A stretch of DNA of 64,000 nucleotides from Aeromicrobium fastidiosum (GCF_017876595.1 NZ_JAGIOG010000001.1:1240001-1304000); one strand, 5' to 3'; shown: positions 50,329 through 61,056, counted from the stretch's first letter. Notes: generated by a model not told the origin, from the letters alone. A program made the numbers and translations.

Positions 50329-51230
50329 TCCGTCTCCCAACCTGCGGCTAAGCGGGCCAATCGCTCGAGAAGTTCTTGCGTCTCTTGACGCATCTGATCG
50401 CGTTTGGCCATGCGGACGGCGATGTCTGCCGTGATCGCCTCGATCTCGTTCATCGTATCCCGGTCCTCCATGTTCTTGCCCAGTTCGTCGTCGACGTTGG
50501 TGAGGCGACGTTGGTGATCGGCGAGCCGATCGGCAAGTTCCTCGTCCTCGAACTCCGAGACCGATAGATCCTCGATGCCGTCGCTGAAGCGCATCAAGAT
50601 CTCCAGCAGGTCGCCGCGGGACATATCACGGAGGGCCTCCTGCTCCGTGTTGGTTGGCTGCTCCCCGTAGCGAATCCCGCGTCCCCAGACGTCGCCGAGC
50701 TTCTCGATCAACTGAGCCCACGCGTCCTGCTCCACAGTTCTGATCTGAACCTCGACCGGCAGATGTCGGGGAAAGACGATGACGTGCAGGGCTCGGTAGC
50801 CAGCTGACGGGTGGACCCTCCGGTCGCTCAGCCGAGGGGCTTTCGCGGCATCCGAGAACTCCTGCTGGATCGCCGCTGCGAGCTCGTTCTGCTGCCGTCT
50901 GCTCAGTGCACCAGTCACTCGGACCCCGGCCACGTCCTGCATGCCCTTCAGCCCCATCCCGTGTTCGCGCTGGAGCTTCTCGCGGATGGTCCCCGTCGTC
51001 TTGACGCGGGTTGTCAGCCCAAGTGCCGGACCGCCCGATGACGTGAAGCCGTCGAGAACGCTGCGAATACGTTCCTCGGTCTGGGCCAGGACGTCGTCGT
51101 AGGCCGCGAGCACCGATCGGAGGAGCTCAAGGTCGCGGGGATCATCTTCTTCGCCGATTGCCAGACGGTGCCCGAGCTGGTCCAGTGCGGACCGGGAACA
51201 GGGCAGGGCAGACTTGGTCTCGTCGGGCAC
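50325..51230 (-). CDS. RelA/SpoT-domain (nucleotide pyrophosphokinase-like) protein
   Basis: 301 residues from GTG 51230. Synthetase-domain motifs: TRVKTTGTIREKLQRE (RxK...SxxxK-type ATP-binding), MQDVAGVRV (metal Asp and Gly-x-Arg), SAGYRALHVIV (G-loop Tyr) and VEVQIRTVEQDAWAQLIEKLGD (EvQIRT). The catalytic core looks intact; the usual ELEH that ends the domain is EKLG here. About 100 coiled-coil residues follow. It has no hydrolase or regulatory domain, so it resembles small alarmone synthetases or toxSAS-type toxins that pyrophosphorylate nucleotides or tRNA. Confidence 0.88.
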   Translation of the reverse strand: MPDETKSALPCSRSALDQLGHRLAIGEEDDPRDLELLRSVLAAYDDVLAQTEERIRSVLDGFTSSGGPALGLTTRVKTTGTIREKLQREHGMGLKGMQDVAGVRVTGALSRRQQNELAAAIQQEFSDAAKAPRLSDRRVHPSAGYRALHVIVFPRHLPVEVQIRTVEQDAWAQLIEKLGDVWGRGIRYGEQPTNTEQEALRDMSRGDLLEILMRFSDGIEDLSVSEFEDEELADRLADHQRRLTNVDDELGKNMEDRDTMNEIEAITADIAVRMAKRDQMRQETQELLERLARLAAGWETE

Positions 51231-51255
51231 ATCGAAATCGTGCCAGTTCCCCGCC

Positions 51256-51309
51256 TTCTGCGTCGAGCGCTACGGCGCGGACGTCGCCCCGGCCTGAGCC
51301 GTGAGCCGT
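51256..51309. repeat. Right 54-bp direct repeat of RelA/SpoT insertion
   Basis: Copy of 50026-50079; it completes the C-terminus and stop (51270-51272) of the leftward DUF3817-like gene. Confidence 0.93.
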
Positions 51310-51614
51310 CCCTCGCGGTCGGCCTTGCGCTCGAACCACACGGTCGCGAACGGCGGGATGCTGGAGGCGAGGGCCACGACCAGGGTCTTGGCGTCCCAGC
51401 GGAACACGAACTTGGCGATGACCGCCGTCAGCACGTAGAGCATGAAGATGCCGCCATGGATGGGGCCGGCGACCGGCACGCCGCCCTCGGCCAGCCCGAG
51501 AGGCTCGGCATCGAGGATCCACTTGAAGAACATCGCGACGAGCAGCAGCCCCCAGGAGAAGGCCTCGGCGATGGCGACGGTACGAAAGACGGTGCGGACG
51601 ACAGCGGGATTCAC
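51270..51614 (-). CDS. DUF3817-like small membrane protein
   Basis: 114 residues with three membrane segments (AEAFSWGLLLVAMFFKWI, GGIFMLYVLTAVIAKFVF, TLVVALASSIPPFATVWFERKA); matches the actinobacterial DUF3817 family. Its final residues (GATSAP) come from the right 54-bp repeat. Function unknown. Confidence 0.85.
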   Translation of the reverse strand: MNPAVVRTVFRTVAIAEAFSWGLLLVAMFFKWILDAEPLGLAEGGVPVAGPIHGGIFMLYVLTAVIAKFVFRWDAKTLVVALASSIPPFATVWFERKADREGRLTAQAGATSAP

Positions 51615-51669
51615 GCCACCACGCTACCCGTGTAACCGCAACGAAATGCTGACCGGTGACAATGGTCAT

Positions 51670-52314
51670 ATGGCCTTCCTGCTGCGCGTCGAGCTTCCTG
51701 ACGTGCCCGGATCACTCGGTGCGCTCGCGACGGCACTCGGTTCTGCGGGCGCCGACATCGAGGCGATCGAGATCGTCGAGCGTCGACCCGACGGCCTCGT
51801 CGTCGACGACGTGCTGCTCGAGCTGCCGCCGCAGGTCATGCCCGATGCGCTGATCACGGCCTGCCACGAGCTCGAGGGCGTCACGGTGGAGTGGATCTCC
51901 CGCTACAACGCGGGGGCCAATCTGAGCATGGATCTCGAGGCGGTCGAGCGGTTCACCGAGGACCCGACGCACGCGATCGCCCGGCTCGTCGAGGTCATCC
52001 CCGAGACGTTCCGCACCGACTGGGCACTGGCGCTCGACCGCGTCGACGGCGCGACGCACGTGATGGCCGAGTCGCCGACGGCCCCCCAGCTCGTCTCCGC
52101 CGCCGACGACTGGCTGGGACTGCGCAAGGCCAAGGTGCTGCGCCCGGTGCCGGAGTGGGAGTCGACCGTCCTGGCCGCGACGCCGGCGCGCGATCGCAAG
52201 GGCAACGGGCTGGTCGTCGTGGTCGGACGCCACGGGGGACCGGAGTTCCTCGACTCCGAGCTTGCGCGCCTCGGCCACATGGCGTCGCTGGCGGCATCAG
52301 TTCAGGTCGTCTGA
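51670..52314 (+). CDS. ACT-domain protein
   Basis: 214 residues from ATG 51670 (ATG 51646 possible). N-terminal ACT domain LLRVELPDVPGSLGALATALGSAGADIEAIEIVERR, a ligand-binding fold for amino acids, then a GAF-like C-terminal part. Typical actinobacterial stand-alone regulator-like protein; substrate unknown. Confidence 0.82.
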   Translation: MAFLLRVELPDVPGSLGALATALGSAGADIEAIEIVERRPDGLVVDDVLLELPPQVMPDALITACHELEGVTVEWISRYNAGANLSMDLEAVERFTEDPTHAIARLVEVIPETFRTDWALALDRVDGATHVMAESPTAPQLVSAADDWLGLRKAKVLRPVPEWESTVLAATPARDRKGNGLVVVVGRHGGPEFLDSELARLGHMASLAASVQVV

Positions 52315-52359
52315 CTCCGTTCCTCGTGCGTCGACCCGCTCCTTGGGCGCCGACCCGCT

Positions 52360-52400
52360 CCTTGAGCCTGTCGAAAGGACGTTTCGACAGGCTCGACGGG
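52360..52400. repeat. Hairpin made of the CGACAGGCTC dispersed repeat
   Basis: GAGCCTGTCGAAA (52364-52376) pairs with TTTCGACAGGCTC (52382-52394). Same repeat as at 27248 and 33571, here as an inverted pair between convergent genes, suggesting a terminator role. Confidence 0.75.
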
Positions 52401-52409
52401 CGGCGGTGA

Positions 52410-53291
52410 CTACTCCGCGGCCTTGGTCTCGACAACGTGCGCGTGGTGGAAGCGACCCAGCGCCTCGACCTCGCGCTCCATGCCGGGTACGGCGCGTGAG
52501 GCGATGCGTTTCAGCACCGGCCACGCGACGGGGGAGTTGACGATCGACTTGGTCCAGTTCGACACGATGACGTTCTTCGGGACGTAGACGCGGCTCTTGC
52601 GCTTGGCCAGTCCGGTCAGGATGAGCTCGACGCACTCCTCGACGCTCGTGGTGCCGTTGGCCGGCCACGGCAGCTTGGAGCGGATGTCGCGGAACGTCGG
52701 CAGGTCCTTCTCGGCGTTGCGGACGATGTCGGTGTCGATCCACGACGGATGACACACACCCACGTCGACACCGAGGAAGGCGACCTCCTGCTTGTAGGCC
52801 ATCGCGAGCGATTCCGCGCCCGCCTTGCTGGCGTTGTACGACGCGAGCCCGGCGAGTGGCGTGAACGAGGCCTGCGACGCGACGACCAGTGCGTATCCCT
52901 TGGTCTTGACGAGGTGCGGCGTGGCGTACTTGAGGGTGCGGAAGACACCGTTGACGTTGATGTCGACGACGCGCTCGAACGCCGCGTCGTCGATCTGGCG
53001 CACCGTGCCGTACGACGCGATGCCGGCATTGGCCAGCACGTGGTCGATGCGGCCGAAGTGCGCCGCGGCAGCGTCGACGGCCGCCGCGACGGCGGCACCG
53101 TCGCGGACGTCGGCCTCCCACCAGGCGGCCGCCTCACCCAGCTCGTCGGCGAGTGCGGCCAGCAGTTCAGGCTCGAGACCGACCAGCGCGACCCGGCCGC
53201 CGCGCTGCACGTAGCCACGGGCGACGCCCGCTCCGATGCCGCGTGCGGCTCCTGTGACGAGTGCGACCTTGCCGGTGAATGTCTGTGCCAT
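52410..53291 (-). CDS. Short-chain dehydrogenase/reductase
   Basis: 293 residues from ATG 53291. Rossmann fold: TGAARGIGAG (NAD(P) motif), NAGIAS, catalytic Ser/YxxxK in ASQASF...YNASKAG. C-terminal ~80 residues extend past the classical fold. Substrate unknown. A start at 53303 would add four residues. Confidence 0.9.
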   Translation of the reverse strand: MAQTFTGKVALVTGAARGIGAGVARGYVQRGGRVALVGLEPELLAALADELGEAAAWWEADVRDGAAVAAAVDAAAAHFGRIDHVLANAGIASYGTVRQIDDAAFERVVDINVNGVFRTLKYATPHLVKTKGYALVVASQASFTPLAGLASYNASKAGAESLAMAYKQEVAFLGVDVGVCHPSWIDTDIVRNAEKDLPTFRDIRSKLPWPANGTTSVEECVELILTGLAKRKSRVYVPKNVIVSNWTKSIVNSPVAWPVLKRIASRAVPGMEREVEALGRFHHAHVVETKAAE

Positions 53292-53336
53292 GGCGGTCAA
53301 CATACCGGCGGTATCTGGAATGCGCCATGGCTGGTG

Positions 53337-53726
53337 TCACATGGCCCGAGGCGACCTGCGGCGGTCGAGGCGTGTCTGGAAGTCGTCGAACGTCGGCGAG
53401 AACCAGAGCCGCGTGCCGGTGTTGGACCCGTCCACCCACGTCGCGAGGGCAGGGGACGCAGCGACCCGCTCGGCGATGTCGCCGACGACGGCCAGCCGTA
53501 CCCGGTAGGTGTCGAACTTCTGCGCGATGCGCTCGGCGACACCCGTGCCGACGTCGAAGAAGTCGTCGGTGAGCCGCTCGGTCGGCACGACCACGACCTC
53601 GGCCCGCTGGCCGATCGCCTCGCCCACCAGCTCGGTCGCCGCTCCCTCCGCGTCGAGCGGCAGCCCGTCGGGTGCGCAGACCATGACGGGCGTGCCGTAC
53701 ACGGTGACCACGTGCTCGTCTGTCAT
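53337..53726 (-). CDS. DUF4180-family protein
   Basis: 129 residues from ATG 53726. C-terminal half KFDTYRVRLAVVGDIAERVAASPALATWVDGSNTG, with the F-phi-D-like pattern of DUF4180. Function unknown. It separates the SDR and menB genes. Confidence 0.78.
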   Translation of the reverse strand: MTDEHVVTVYGTPVMVCAPDGLPLDAEGAATELVGEAIGQRAEVVVVPTERLTDDFFDVGTGVAERIAQKFDTYRVRLAVVGDIAERVAASPALATWVDGSNTGTRLWFSPTFDDFQTRLDRRRSPRAM

Positions 53727-53777
53727 GCGCTGACCATAGCGACATGCGGGGGGTGCGCGCCCGGTAGCCTCGCGCTC

Positions 53778-54713
53778 ATGAGCGCCCTCGAGAACGTCTC
53801 CGACATCTTCGACCCGTCCGCCTGGCGCGAGGTCCCCGGTTTCGAGGGCCTGACCGATCTCACCTACCACCGTGCGGTCGACCACGGGACGGTCCGCATC
53901 GCCTTCGACCGTCCCGACATCCTCAACGCGTTCCGGCCGCACACCGTCGACGAGCTGCTCACGACGTTCGAGCACGCCCGGACATCGGCCGACGTCGGCT
54001 GCGTCCTGCTCACCGGCAACGGACCGAGCGCCAAGAACGGCAAGCACTCGTTCTGCACCGGCGGCGACCAGCGCATCCGCGGCAAGGCCGGCTACCAGTA
54101 CGAGGAGGCCGGCCACGATGACGAAGGCGCGCCGCCGAACCCGATCGACCAGGCCAGGCTGGGACGCCTGCACATCCTCGAGGTGCAGCGCCTCATCCGG
54201 TTCATGCCGAAGATCGTCATCTCGGTGGTTCCCGGGTGGGCGGCCGGCGGCGGGCACAGCCTGCACGTCGTCTCCGACCTGACGCTGGCCTCGGCCGAGC
54301 ACGCCCGCTTCAAGCAGACCGACGCCGACGTCGGATCGTTCGACGGCGGGTTCGGGTCGGCGTACCTCGCCCGTCAGGTCGGCCAGAAGTTCGCCCGCGA
54401 GATCTTCTTCCTCGCGCAGGAGTACTCGGCCGAGGACGGCGTCCGGATGGGCACCGTCAACAAGGCCGTCCCGCACGCCGACCTCGAGACGGTGGCGCTG
54501 GAATGGGGCCGGCTCATCAACGCCAAGAGCCCCACGGCCCAGCGCATGCTCAAGTACTCGTTCAACGCGATCGACGACGGCCTGGTCGGTCAGCAGGTGC
54601 TGATGGGCGAGACGACGCGGCTGGCGTACATGACCGACGAGGCGCAGGAGGGCCGCGACCAGTTCCTGGAGAAGCGCGATCCCGACTTCTCGTCCTTCCC
54701 CTGGTACTACTGA
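53778..54713 (+). CDS. menB: 1,4-dihydroxy-2-naphthoyl-CoA synthase
   Basis: 311 residues from ATG 53778. Crotonase fold: AFDRPDILNAFRPHTVDELL, FCTGGDQRIRG, and VVPGWAAGGGHSLHVVSDLTLAS with the oxyanion Gly and KQTDADVGSFDGGFGSAYLARQVG of MenB. Cyclises O-succinylbenzoyl-CoA in menaquinone synthesis. Long N-terminal extension, as usual in actinobacteria. No other men gene is in view. Confidence 0.95.
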   Translation: MSALENVSDIFDPSAWREVPGFEGLTDLTYHRAVDHGTVRIAFDRPDILNAFRPHTVDELLTTFEHARTSADVGCVLLTGNGPSAKNGKHSFCTGGDQRIRGKAGYQYEEAGHDDEGAPPNPIDQARLGRLHILEVQRLIRFMPKIVISVVPGWAAGGGHSLHVVSDLTLASAEHARFKQTDADVGSFDGGFGSAYLARQVGQKFAREIFFLAQEYSAEDGVRMGTVNKAVPHADLETVALEWGRLINAKSPTAQRMLKYSFNAIDDGLVGQQVLMGETTRLAYMTDEAQEGRDQFLEKRDPDFSSFPWYY

Positions 54714-54832
54714 GCTCAGGACGTCTCCGCTGGTCCGAGGCAGCTTGGTGGGTCGCGAGCACCCCCAGAGTCCGATATGGGTCCGCGAGAACCTCGGTGA
54801 CCCGGTCGGCGGCGAGGCGTAGACTTCACCTC

Positions 54833-55087
54833 ATGACGCTGAGCGCATCGGAGCTCTACGAGGCGGGGCTGGCCCTGCCGCCCTCGGTGCGCAAGGACAT
54901 GGCGCTGCGCCTTCTCGAGTCGGTCGAGGACGTCGATCAAGAGTCCGTCGACGAGGCGTGGACGGCTGAGATCGGCTCCCGGGTCGACGACCTCACCAGC
55001 GGCAAGGTGCAGACCATCCCGGGCGATGAGGTCTTCACACGCGTCGCTGCGCGGCTCGATGCGCGCGAGGCCGCTCGGAACGCATGA
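54833..55087 (+). CDS. Addiction-module antitoxin (putative)
   Basis: 84 residues. LPPSVRKDMALRLLESVEDVDQESVDEAWTAEIGSRVDDLTSGKVQTIPGDEV is the signature of the addiction module component family paired with RelE/ParE toxins. Intact, while its toxin partner, overlapping by ATGA, carries a frameshift. Confidence 0.87.
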   Translation: MTLSASELYEAGLALPPSVRKDMALRLLESVEDVDQESVDEAWTAEIGSRVDDLTSGKVQTIPGDEVFTRVAARLDAREAARNA

Positions 55088-55402
55088 CCCTCGCCGTCCA
55101 GTTTCACCCGGAGGCGGACGCCGAGTTCATCGCCGGTGCTGACTGGTACGACGAGCGGGAGCGCGGACTTCGCCGCCGCTTTCTCGGCGCAGTCCGCGCG
55201 TCCGTCGAGGCCGCGGCTGAAGATCCGGATGCTTGGCCCAGCTGGCCGGGTTGGGCCGGCGCACCGGTCGTTCCGTTCCAAGGCAGTGAACGACTTTCCG
55301 TACCGCGTCGTCTACTTCGTCGCCGGTGATCGGCTGACGGTCGTGGCGGTGGCGCACGCAAAGCGCCGCCCGGGCTACTGGCGAGAACGAGTCAGCCCGT
55401 AG
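55084..55402 (+). pseudogene. ParE/RelE toxin, frameshifted
   Basis: The first part from ATG 55084 reads MTLAVQFHPEADAEFIAGADWYDERERGLRRRFLGAV to AWPSWPGWAGAPVV in one frame, then derails to a stop at 55329. The rest, KAVNDFPYRVVYFVAGDRL through AHAKRRPGYWRERVSP, continues in the +1 frame to 55402. Joining the two near 55265-55290 gives a normal ~105-residue toxin. So one net base has been gained (or two lost); the toxin is probably inactive unless this is a sequencing error. Confidence 0.8.
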
Positions 55403-55491
55403 AGGCGGCCAGCGCCTGCTCCATCAGATCGCTTGCAGCGGCGCGGGCGCGGTACTCGGCGGTGGCCAAAGGTGGCTCTCAGAGCGGGTGC

Positions 55492-55911
55492 TCAGCAGAC
55501 GCTCGTGATCTGCTCGGCGGCCACGTCGTACTCGGCCTTGGCCTCCGCGACGACCTGCTCGTCGATGCTGCTGCCGTCGGCGACCGACGTGGCCTCGTCT
55601 CGGAGGTCATCGAGAGCCGCCACGGCGCGATCGAGCTGGGCGCGCGTGTCGTCGCTGAGGGTGGGCGCGGCGGCCGCCAGCGCCTCGCGCGCCGCGGTGA
55701 GCTTGGCGCGGGCTGACGCCGGGTCGGCTCCCAGGTCGGTGGCGATGTCGCCGACGAGCGTGCGGCCCTCGTCGACCACTCGTCCGGCCACGGCGCAGCC
55801 GGCGCGGTTGCCTGCATCGGAGGCGGCGTCCGTGGCGGCGTCCTCCACCTGCGAGCAGGCACCGAGGGCAAGCACGGGGAGAGCGGCCAGGACGGTCAGC
55901 AGTCTGTTCAC
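55492..55911 (-). CDS. Small lipoprotein
   Basis: 139 residues from GTG 55911. Signal peptide with lipobox ALGACS, then a mostly helical, Ala/Asp-rich secreted part. No family recognised. A huge reading frame through the antisense of pntAB in the same frame is spurious. Confidence 0.7.
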   Translation of the reverse strand: MNRLLTVLAALPVLALGACSQVEDAATDAASDAGNRAGCAVAGRVVDEGRTLVGDIATDLGADPASARAKLTAAREALAAAAPTLSDDTRAQLDRAVAALDDLRDEATSVADGSSIDEQVVAEAKAEYDVAAEQITSVC

Positions 55912-56037
55912 GCGGTCCAGACTGCCAGCGGGCGACAAGTCGCAGCAGTGTGCGGCGATTTCGGCCACCGGTCCAGAGCGTGAGACGCGCGTCTCACGCA
56001 ATGGTCGGCTTGATGAAGAACGGATAACGTTCGGCGG

Positions 56038-57579
56038 ATGAGCGTTGTCGGAGTTGTCACTGAGTCGGTTGCGGGTGAGACCCGGGTGGCTGCCACGCCG
56101 GAGACGGTGGGCAAGCTGATCGGCCTGGGCTACCAGGTGGTCGTCGAGGCGGGCGCGGGCGCGAAGGCGTCGTTCACCGACGAGGCCTTCGCCGAGGCCG
56201 GTGCCGCGATCGGCAGCACGGCCGACACGTGGGGCAGCGACATCGTGTTGAAGGTCAACGCGCCGTCGACCGCCGAGATCGGACAGCTCGCCGACGGTGC
56301 CACGCTCGTCAGCCTCATCAGCCCTGCCCTCAACCCCGAGCTGGTCGAGCAGCTGTCGACGCGGCCCATCACGGTGCTCGCGATGGACGCCGTGCCGCGC
56401 ATCTCCCGTGCGCAGTCGATGGACGTCCTGAGCTCGATGGCCAACATCGCCGGTTACCGCGCGGTCGTCGAGGCCGCCAACGTCTTCGGGCGGTTCTTCA
56501 CGGGACAGATCACCGCCGCGGGCAAGGTGCCGCCGGCCAAGGTGCTCGTCGCGGGCGTCGGCGTCGCCGGCCTGGCCGCGATCGGCACGGCCAACAGCCT
56601 CGGCGCGATCGTCAAGGCCACCGATCCGCGCGCCGAGGTCGCCGATCAGGTCAAGAGCCTCGGCGGCGAGTACATCGCGGTCGACGTCGAGACCGAGCAG
56701 TCGACCGACGGCTACGCCAAGGCCACGACCGACGCCTACAACGCGCGGGCCGCGGAGATCTACTCCGAGCAGGCCGCCGAGGTCGACATCATCATCACGA
56801 CGGCGCTGATCCCGGGTCGCGCCGCTCCGATCCTCATCACCGAGGCCGACGTGGCCTCGATGAAGGCCGGCTCGGTCATCGTCGACATGGCCGCGGCCAA
56901 CGGCGGCAACGTCGTCGGCTCCCGGCCCGGCGAGGCCGTCGTCACGCCCAACGGCGTCACGATCCTCGGCTACACCGACCTGGCCGGGCGACTGCCCACG
57001 CAGGCCTCGCAGCTGTACGGCACCAACCTGGTCAACCTCATGAAGCTGCTGACGCCCGGCAAGGACGGCCAGCTCGTCCTCGACTTCGACGACGTCGTCC
57101 AGCGCACCATCACGGTCGTCCGCAACGGCGAGACGACGTGGCCGCCGCCGCCGGTGACCGTGTCGGCCGCTCCGGCCGCCGCGCCGGTCGAGAAGGCCGA
57201 GCCCAAGCCGCCGAAGGCCGTCATGACGCAGCGCGCCAAGCTCGGCCTGGTCGCGCTCGGCATCCTCGCGTTGTTCCTGGTCAACGCCTACGCGCCCGAG
57301 CCGCTGCCCGAGCACTTCACGGTGCTGACGCTCGCGATCGTGATCGGCTACTACGTCATCGGCAAGGTGCACCACGCGCTGCACACTCCGCTCATGTCGG
57401 TCACCAACGCCATCAGCGGCATCATCGTCGTCGGCGCGATGCTGCAGATCGGCGTCGACGGGTCCGAGAACGACACCGTCATCCGCGTCCTCGCGTTCGT
57501 CGCGATCCTGCTCGCGTCCATCAACGTCTTCGGCGGATTCGCCGTGACCCGCCGCATGCTCAGCATGTTCTCCAAGTAA
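56038..57579 (+). CDS. pntA: NAD(P) transhydrogenase alpha subunit
   Basis: 513 residues. NAD-binding dI domain (about 1-370: [50 protein letters not shown]), linker, then membrane part (about 400-513). With PntB it couples hydride transfer from NADH to NADP to proton inflow, supplying NADPH. The fused alpha form is seen here (not split PntAA/PntAB). Nine bases before pntB. Confidence 0.95.
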   Translation: MSVVGVVTESVAGETRVAATPETVGKLIGLGYQVVVEAGAGAKASFTDEAFAEAGAAIGSTADTWGSDIVLKVNAPSTAEIGQLADGATLVSLISPALNPELVEQLSTRPITVLAMDAVPRISRAQSMDVLSSMANIAGYRAVVEAANVFGRFFTGQITAAGKVPPAKVLVAGVGVAGLAAIGTANSLGAIVKATDPRAEVADQVKSLGGEYIAVDVETEQSTDGYAKATTDAYNARAAEIYSEQAAEVDIIITTALIPGRAAPILITEADVASMKAGSVIVDMAAANGGNVVGSRPGEAVVTPNGVTILGYTDLAGRLPTQASQLYGTNLVNLMKLLTPGKDGQLVLDFDDVVQRTITVVRNGETTWPPPPVTVSAAPAAAPVEKAEPKPPKAVMTQRAKLGLVALGILALFLVNAYAPEPLPEHFTVLTLAIVIGYYVIGKVHHALHTPLMSVTNAISGIIVVGAMLQIGVDGSENDTVIRVLAFVAILLASINVFGGFAVTRRMLSMFSK

Positions 57580-57588
57580 GGGCTGATC

Positions 57589-58977
<1,389 letters not shown>

Positions 58978-59027
58978 GTCACACCGCATCCGGTCGTGGT
59001 GGGTGCAGGTCCTGACATACTCTCGGT

Positions 59028-59177
59028 ATGGAGGGAAACCCCACCACGACATCGGAGCACCCCATGGACAAGATCGAGTACGACCGTCCCGACGACACGA
59101 AGGGCTCCCGAGCCGTCGTGTTCCTCGGCCTCGCCGTCATCGTGATCGGCGTCTTCTACTTCGGCTACTTCGCCTAG
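59028..59177 (+). CDS. Short membrane protein
   Basis: 49 residues from ATG 59028 (or 37 from ATG 59064, which has GGAGC upstream); KIEYDRPDDTKGSRAVVF then a single membrane span FLGLAVIVIGVFYFGYFA. It follows pntB and may be cotranscribed. Function unknown. 59178-59335 has low-complexity GC-rich palindromic sequence and no gene. Confidence 0.6.
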   Translation: MEGNPTTTSEHPMDKIEYDRPDDTKGSRAVVFLGLAVIVIGVFYFGYFA

Positions 59178-59335
59178 GGCGCGCGGCTCCTCCGGCCCCC
59201 TACTCGCTTCGCTCGTGGGGGGACCCCCAGCCGCTCCAGCCGCTCGCGCCTCACGGCTGCCGTGCTTCGCACGGGCACCTGCCGTCGCTCGCAGGGCTCG
59301 CTCGGCCCATGGTGGCGGTGCGGGGGCGGTTGCGT

Positions 59336-59977
59336 TCAGCCCACCACGCCGTAGAGGCGGTCGCCCGCGTCGCCGAGGCCCGGGACGATGTAGCCGAGCT
59401 CGTTGAGCCTCTCGTCGAGCCCCGCCGTCACGAGCGTCACGGGGACGCCGATCGACTCCAGCTCGGCCTCGATGCGCGCGACGCCCTCGGGTGCCGCGAG
59501 CAGGGTGACCGCCGTGATGTGGTCGGCCCCGCGCTTGACCAGGAAGTGGATCGCGGCGGCCAGCGAGCCGCCCGTCGCGAGCATCGGGTCGAGCACGTAG
59601 CACTGGCGACCCGTCAGGTCGTCGGGCAGACGCTCGGCGTACGTCACGGGGTCGAATGTCTCCTCGTTGCGCACCATGCCGAGGAAGCCGACCTCGGCGG
59701 TCGGCAGCAGGCGCTGCATGCCCTCGAGCATCCCGAGCCCGGCCCGCAGGATCGGCACCACGAGGGGACGCGGGTCGCTCAGGCGCACGCCGCGCGCCAT
59801 CGCCACGGGGGTCTTGACGTCGATCGGCTCGACCCGCACCTCGCGGGTCGCCTCGTAGGCGAGGAGCGTCACCAGCTCGTCGGCCAGACGGCGGAACGTC
59901 GGTGAGTCGGTGGTCTCGTCGCGGAGCAGCGTCAGCTTGTGCGAGATGAGCGGGTGGTCGGCCACGTGAACCTGCAT
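59336..59977 (-). CDS. upp: Uracil phosphoribosyltransferase
   Basis: 213 residues. [31 protein letters not shown] (PRPP site) and [25 protein letters not shown] (uracil site) are diagnostic. Salvages uracil to UMP. Divergent from the TadA cluster. Confidence 0.96.
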   Translation of the reverse strand: MQVHVADHPLISHKLTLLRDETTDSPTFRRLADELVTLLAYEATREVRVEPIDVKTPVAMARGVRLSDPRPLVVPILRAGLGMLEGMQRLLPTAEVGFLGMVRNEETFDPVTYAERLPDDLTGRQCYVLDPMLATGGSLAAAIHFLVKRGADHITAVTLLAAPEGVARIEAELESIGVPVTLVTAGLDERLNELGYIVPGLGDAGDRLYGVVG

Positions 59978-60064
59978 GCGCCGAGCCTAGCGGCGGGTGG
60001 GCGCGGTCTGTCACCATCGCGGGGGAGAGGTTGCCGACAGGACGCCTGCCCAGAGAGGCACATC

Positions 60065-60526
60065 ATGGCCGAGGACGATGTCGACTTCGCCGTCGCCGCC
60101 TATCACGACGAGGGACGGTGGTGGGTCGTCGAGCTCAATCCCCACCTGGGCGAGGACGTCGGCGACCTCAGCGACGCGCTCGGCAGGTTCCCGTCCGACG
60201 TCGGGGTGCTGGGCCTCGTGTCGATGAACGACGACTTCTTCGTCATCGTGCGGCGGTCGGGCACCCAGGTCAGGGTCATGCTGTCGGACGTCACGGCGAT
60301 CGACGACTGGCCGCTGGCCGGCGGGGTCGCCGACCTGATCGACCTGCCGGCCGGCGACGGCGACGCGCAGGCCGTGGGTGACATGGAGATCCTCAGCGAC
60401 CTCGGCATGACGGCCTTCGACCTGGGCGTGCTGTGCGACGACGACGATCTCTGCCCCGACGACGTGCTGTTCGACGTCGCGGAGCGGCTGGGGTTCGCGG
60501 GCGAGCTCGAGGCCGTCCTCGGGTGA
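60065..60526 (+). CDS. TadA-associated protein
   Basis: 153 residues, very acidic; AEDDVDFAVAAYHDEGRWWVVELNP and an Asp-rich end (CDDDDLCPDD). This protein is regularly encoded before tadA in actinobacteria, here with a GTGA overlap. Function unknown, presumably linked to the deaminase. Confidence 0.9.
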   Translation: MAEDDVDFAVAAYHDEGRWWVVELNPHLGEDVGDLSDALGRFPSDVGVLGLVSMNDDFFVIVRRSGTQVRVMLSDVTAIDDWPLAGGVADLIDLPAGDGDAQAVGDMEILSDLGMTAFDLGVLCDDDDLCPDDVLFDVAERLGFAGELEAVLG

Positions 60527-60972
60527 TCTACGACCTCTGGATGGGCGAGGCGCTCGACCTCGCGCGGCTCGCGGTGGCCGATGGCGACGTGCCCGTGGGG
60601 GCGGTGGTCGTCGACCCAGCGGGGCTCGTGATCGGCCGGGGCCGCAACACCCGCGAGCGCGACGGTGACCCGACGGGGCACGCCGAGGTCGTCGCGATCC
60701 GCGAGGCGGCGTCCGCGGTGGGGGAGTGGCGGCTCGAGGGCTGCACCCTCGTGGTGACGCTCGAGCCCTGCACGATGTGCGCCGGCGCGGTCGTCGCATC
60801 ACGGCTCGACCGGCTGGTGTTCGGGGCGTTCGACGACAAGGCGGGCGCGGTCGGCTCGCTGTGGGACGTCGTGCGCGACCGGCGGCTCAACCACCGGCCC
60901 GAGGTCGTCAGCGGGGTTCGGGCCGACGAGTCGGCGTCCCTCCTGCGGGGGTTCTTCTCGACCCACCGCTGA
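60523..60972 (+). CDS. tadA: tRNA-specific adenosine deaminase
   Basis: 149 residues from GTG 60523. Zinc-binding HAEV and PCTMCAG motifs and PVGAVVVD. It converts A34 to inosine in tRNA-Arg(ACG), the very tRNA at 1747-1819. Confidence 0.95.
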   Translation: MIYDLWMGEALDLARLAVADGDVPVGAVVVDPAGLVIGRGRNTRERDGDPTGHAEVVAIREAASAVGEWRLEGCTLVVTLEPCTMCAGAVVASRLDRLVFGAFDDKAGAVGSLWDVVRDRRLNHRPEVVSGVRADESASLLRGFFSTHR

Positions 60973-61001
60973 ACACCACGTTCTCGTGGGATTCCGGCAC
61001 C

Positions 61002-61056
61002 TACCTCGGGTTGCAACCGGAGGTACGTGCGCGAACACCACGGTCTCGTGGTGTTC
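61002..61056. repeat. Intergenic inverted repeats
   Basis: GAACACCACG (61033-61042) pairs with CGTGGTGTTC (61047-61056) around GTCT; TACCTCGGGTTGCAACCGGAGGTA-like pairing (61002-61025) precedes it. The first half resembles the palindrome at 46263-46300 in sharing GGGTTGCAACC. Confidence 0.65.

Larger units (their letters stand above)
50026..51309. mobile_element. 1,230-bp insertion with RelA/SpoT-domain cassette
   Basis: Unit length is 1,230 bp between the two 54-bp repeats. The repeat holds the overlapping 3' ends of two convergent host genes: the left copy finishes LysR, the right copy finishes the DUF3817-like gene (its last nine or so codons). Before insertion the two genes overlapped by about 28 bases, so the duplication leaves both intact. 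The insert is less GC-rich than its surroundings (32 G/C of 60 in 50101-50160). No recombinase or transposase is present. Confidence 0.85.

Noticed and set aside
50026-51309. Insertion sequence explanation for the RelA/SpoT insert
   Set aside because: No transposase, no terminal inverted repeats, and a 54-bp duplication is too long for known IS families.
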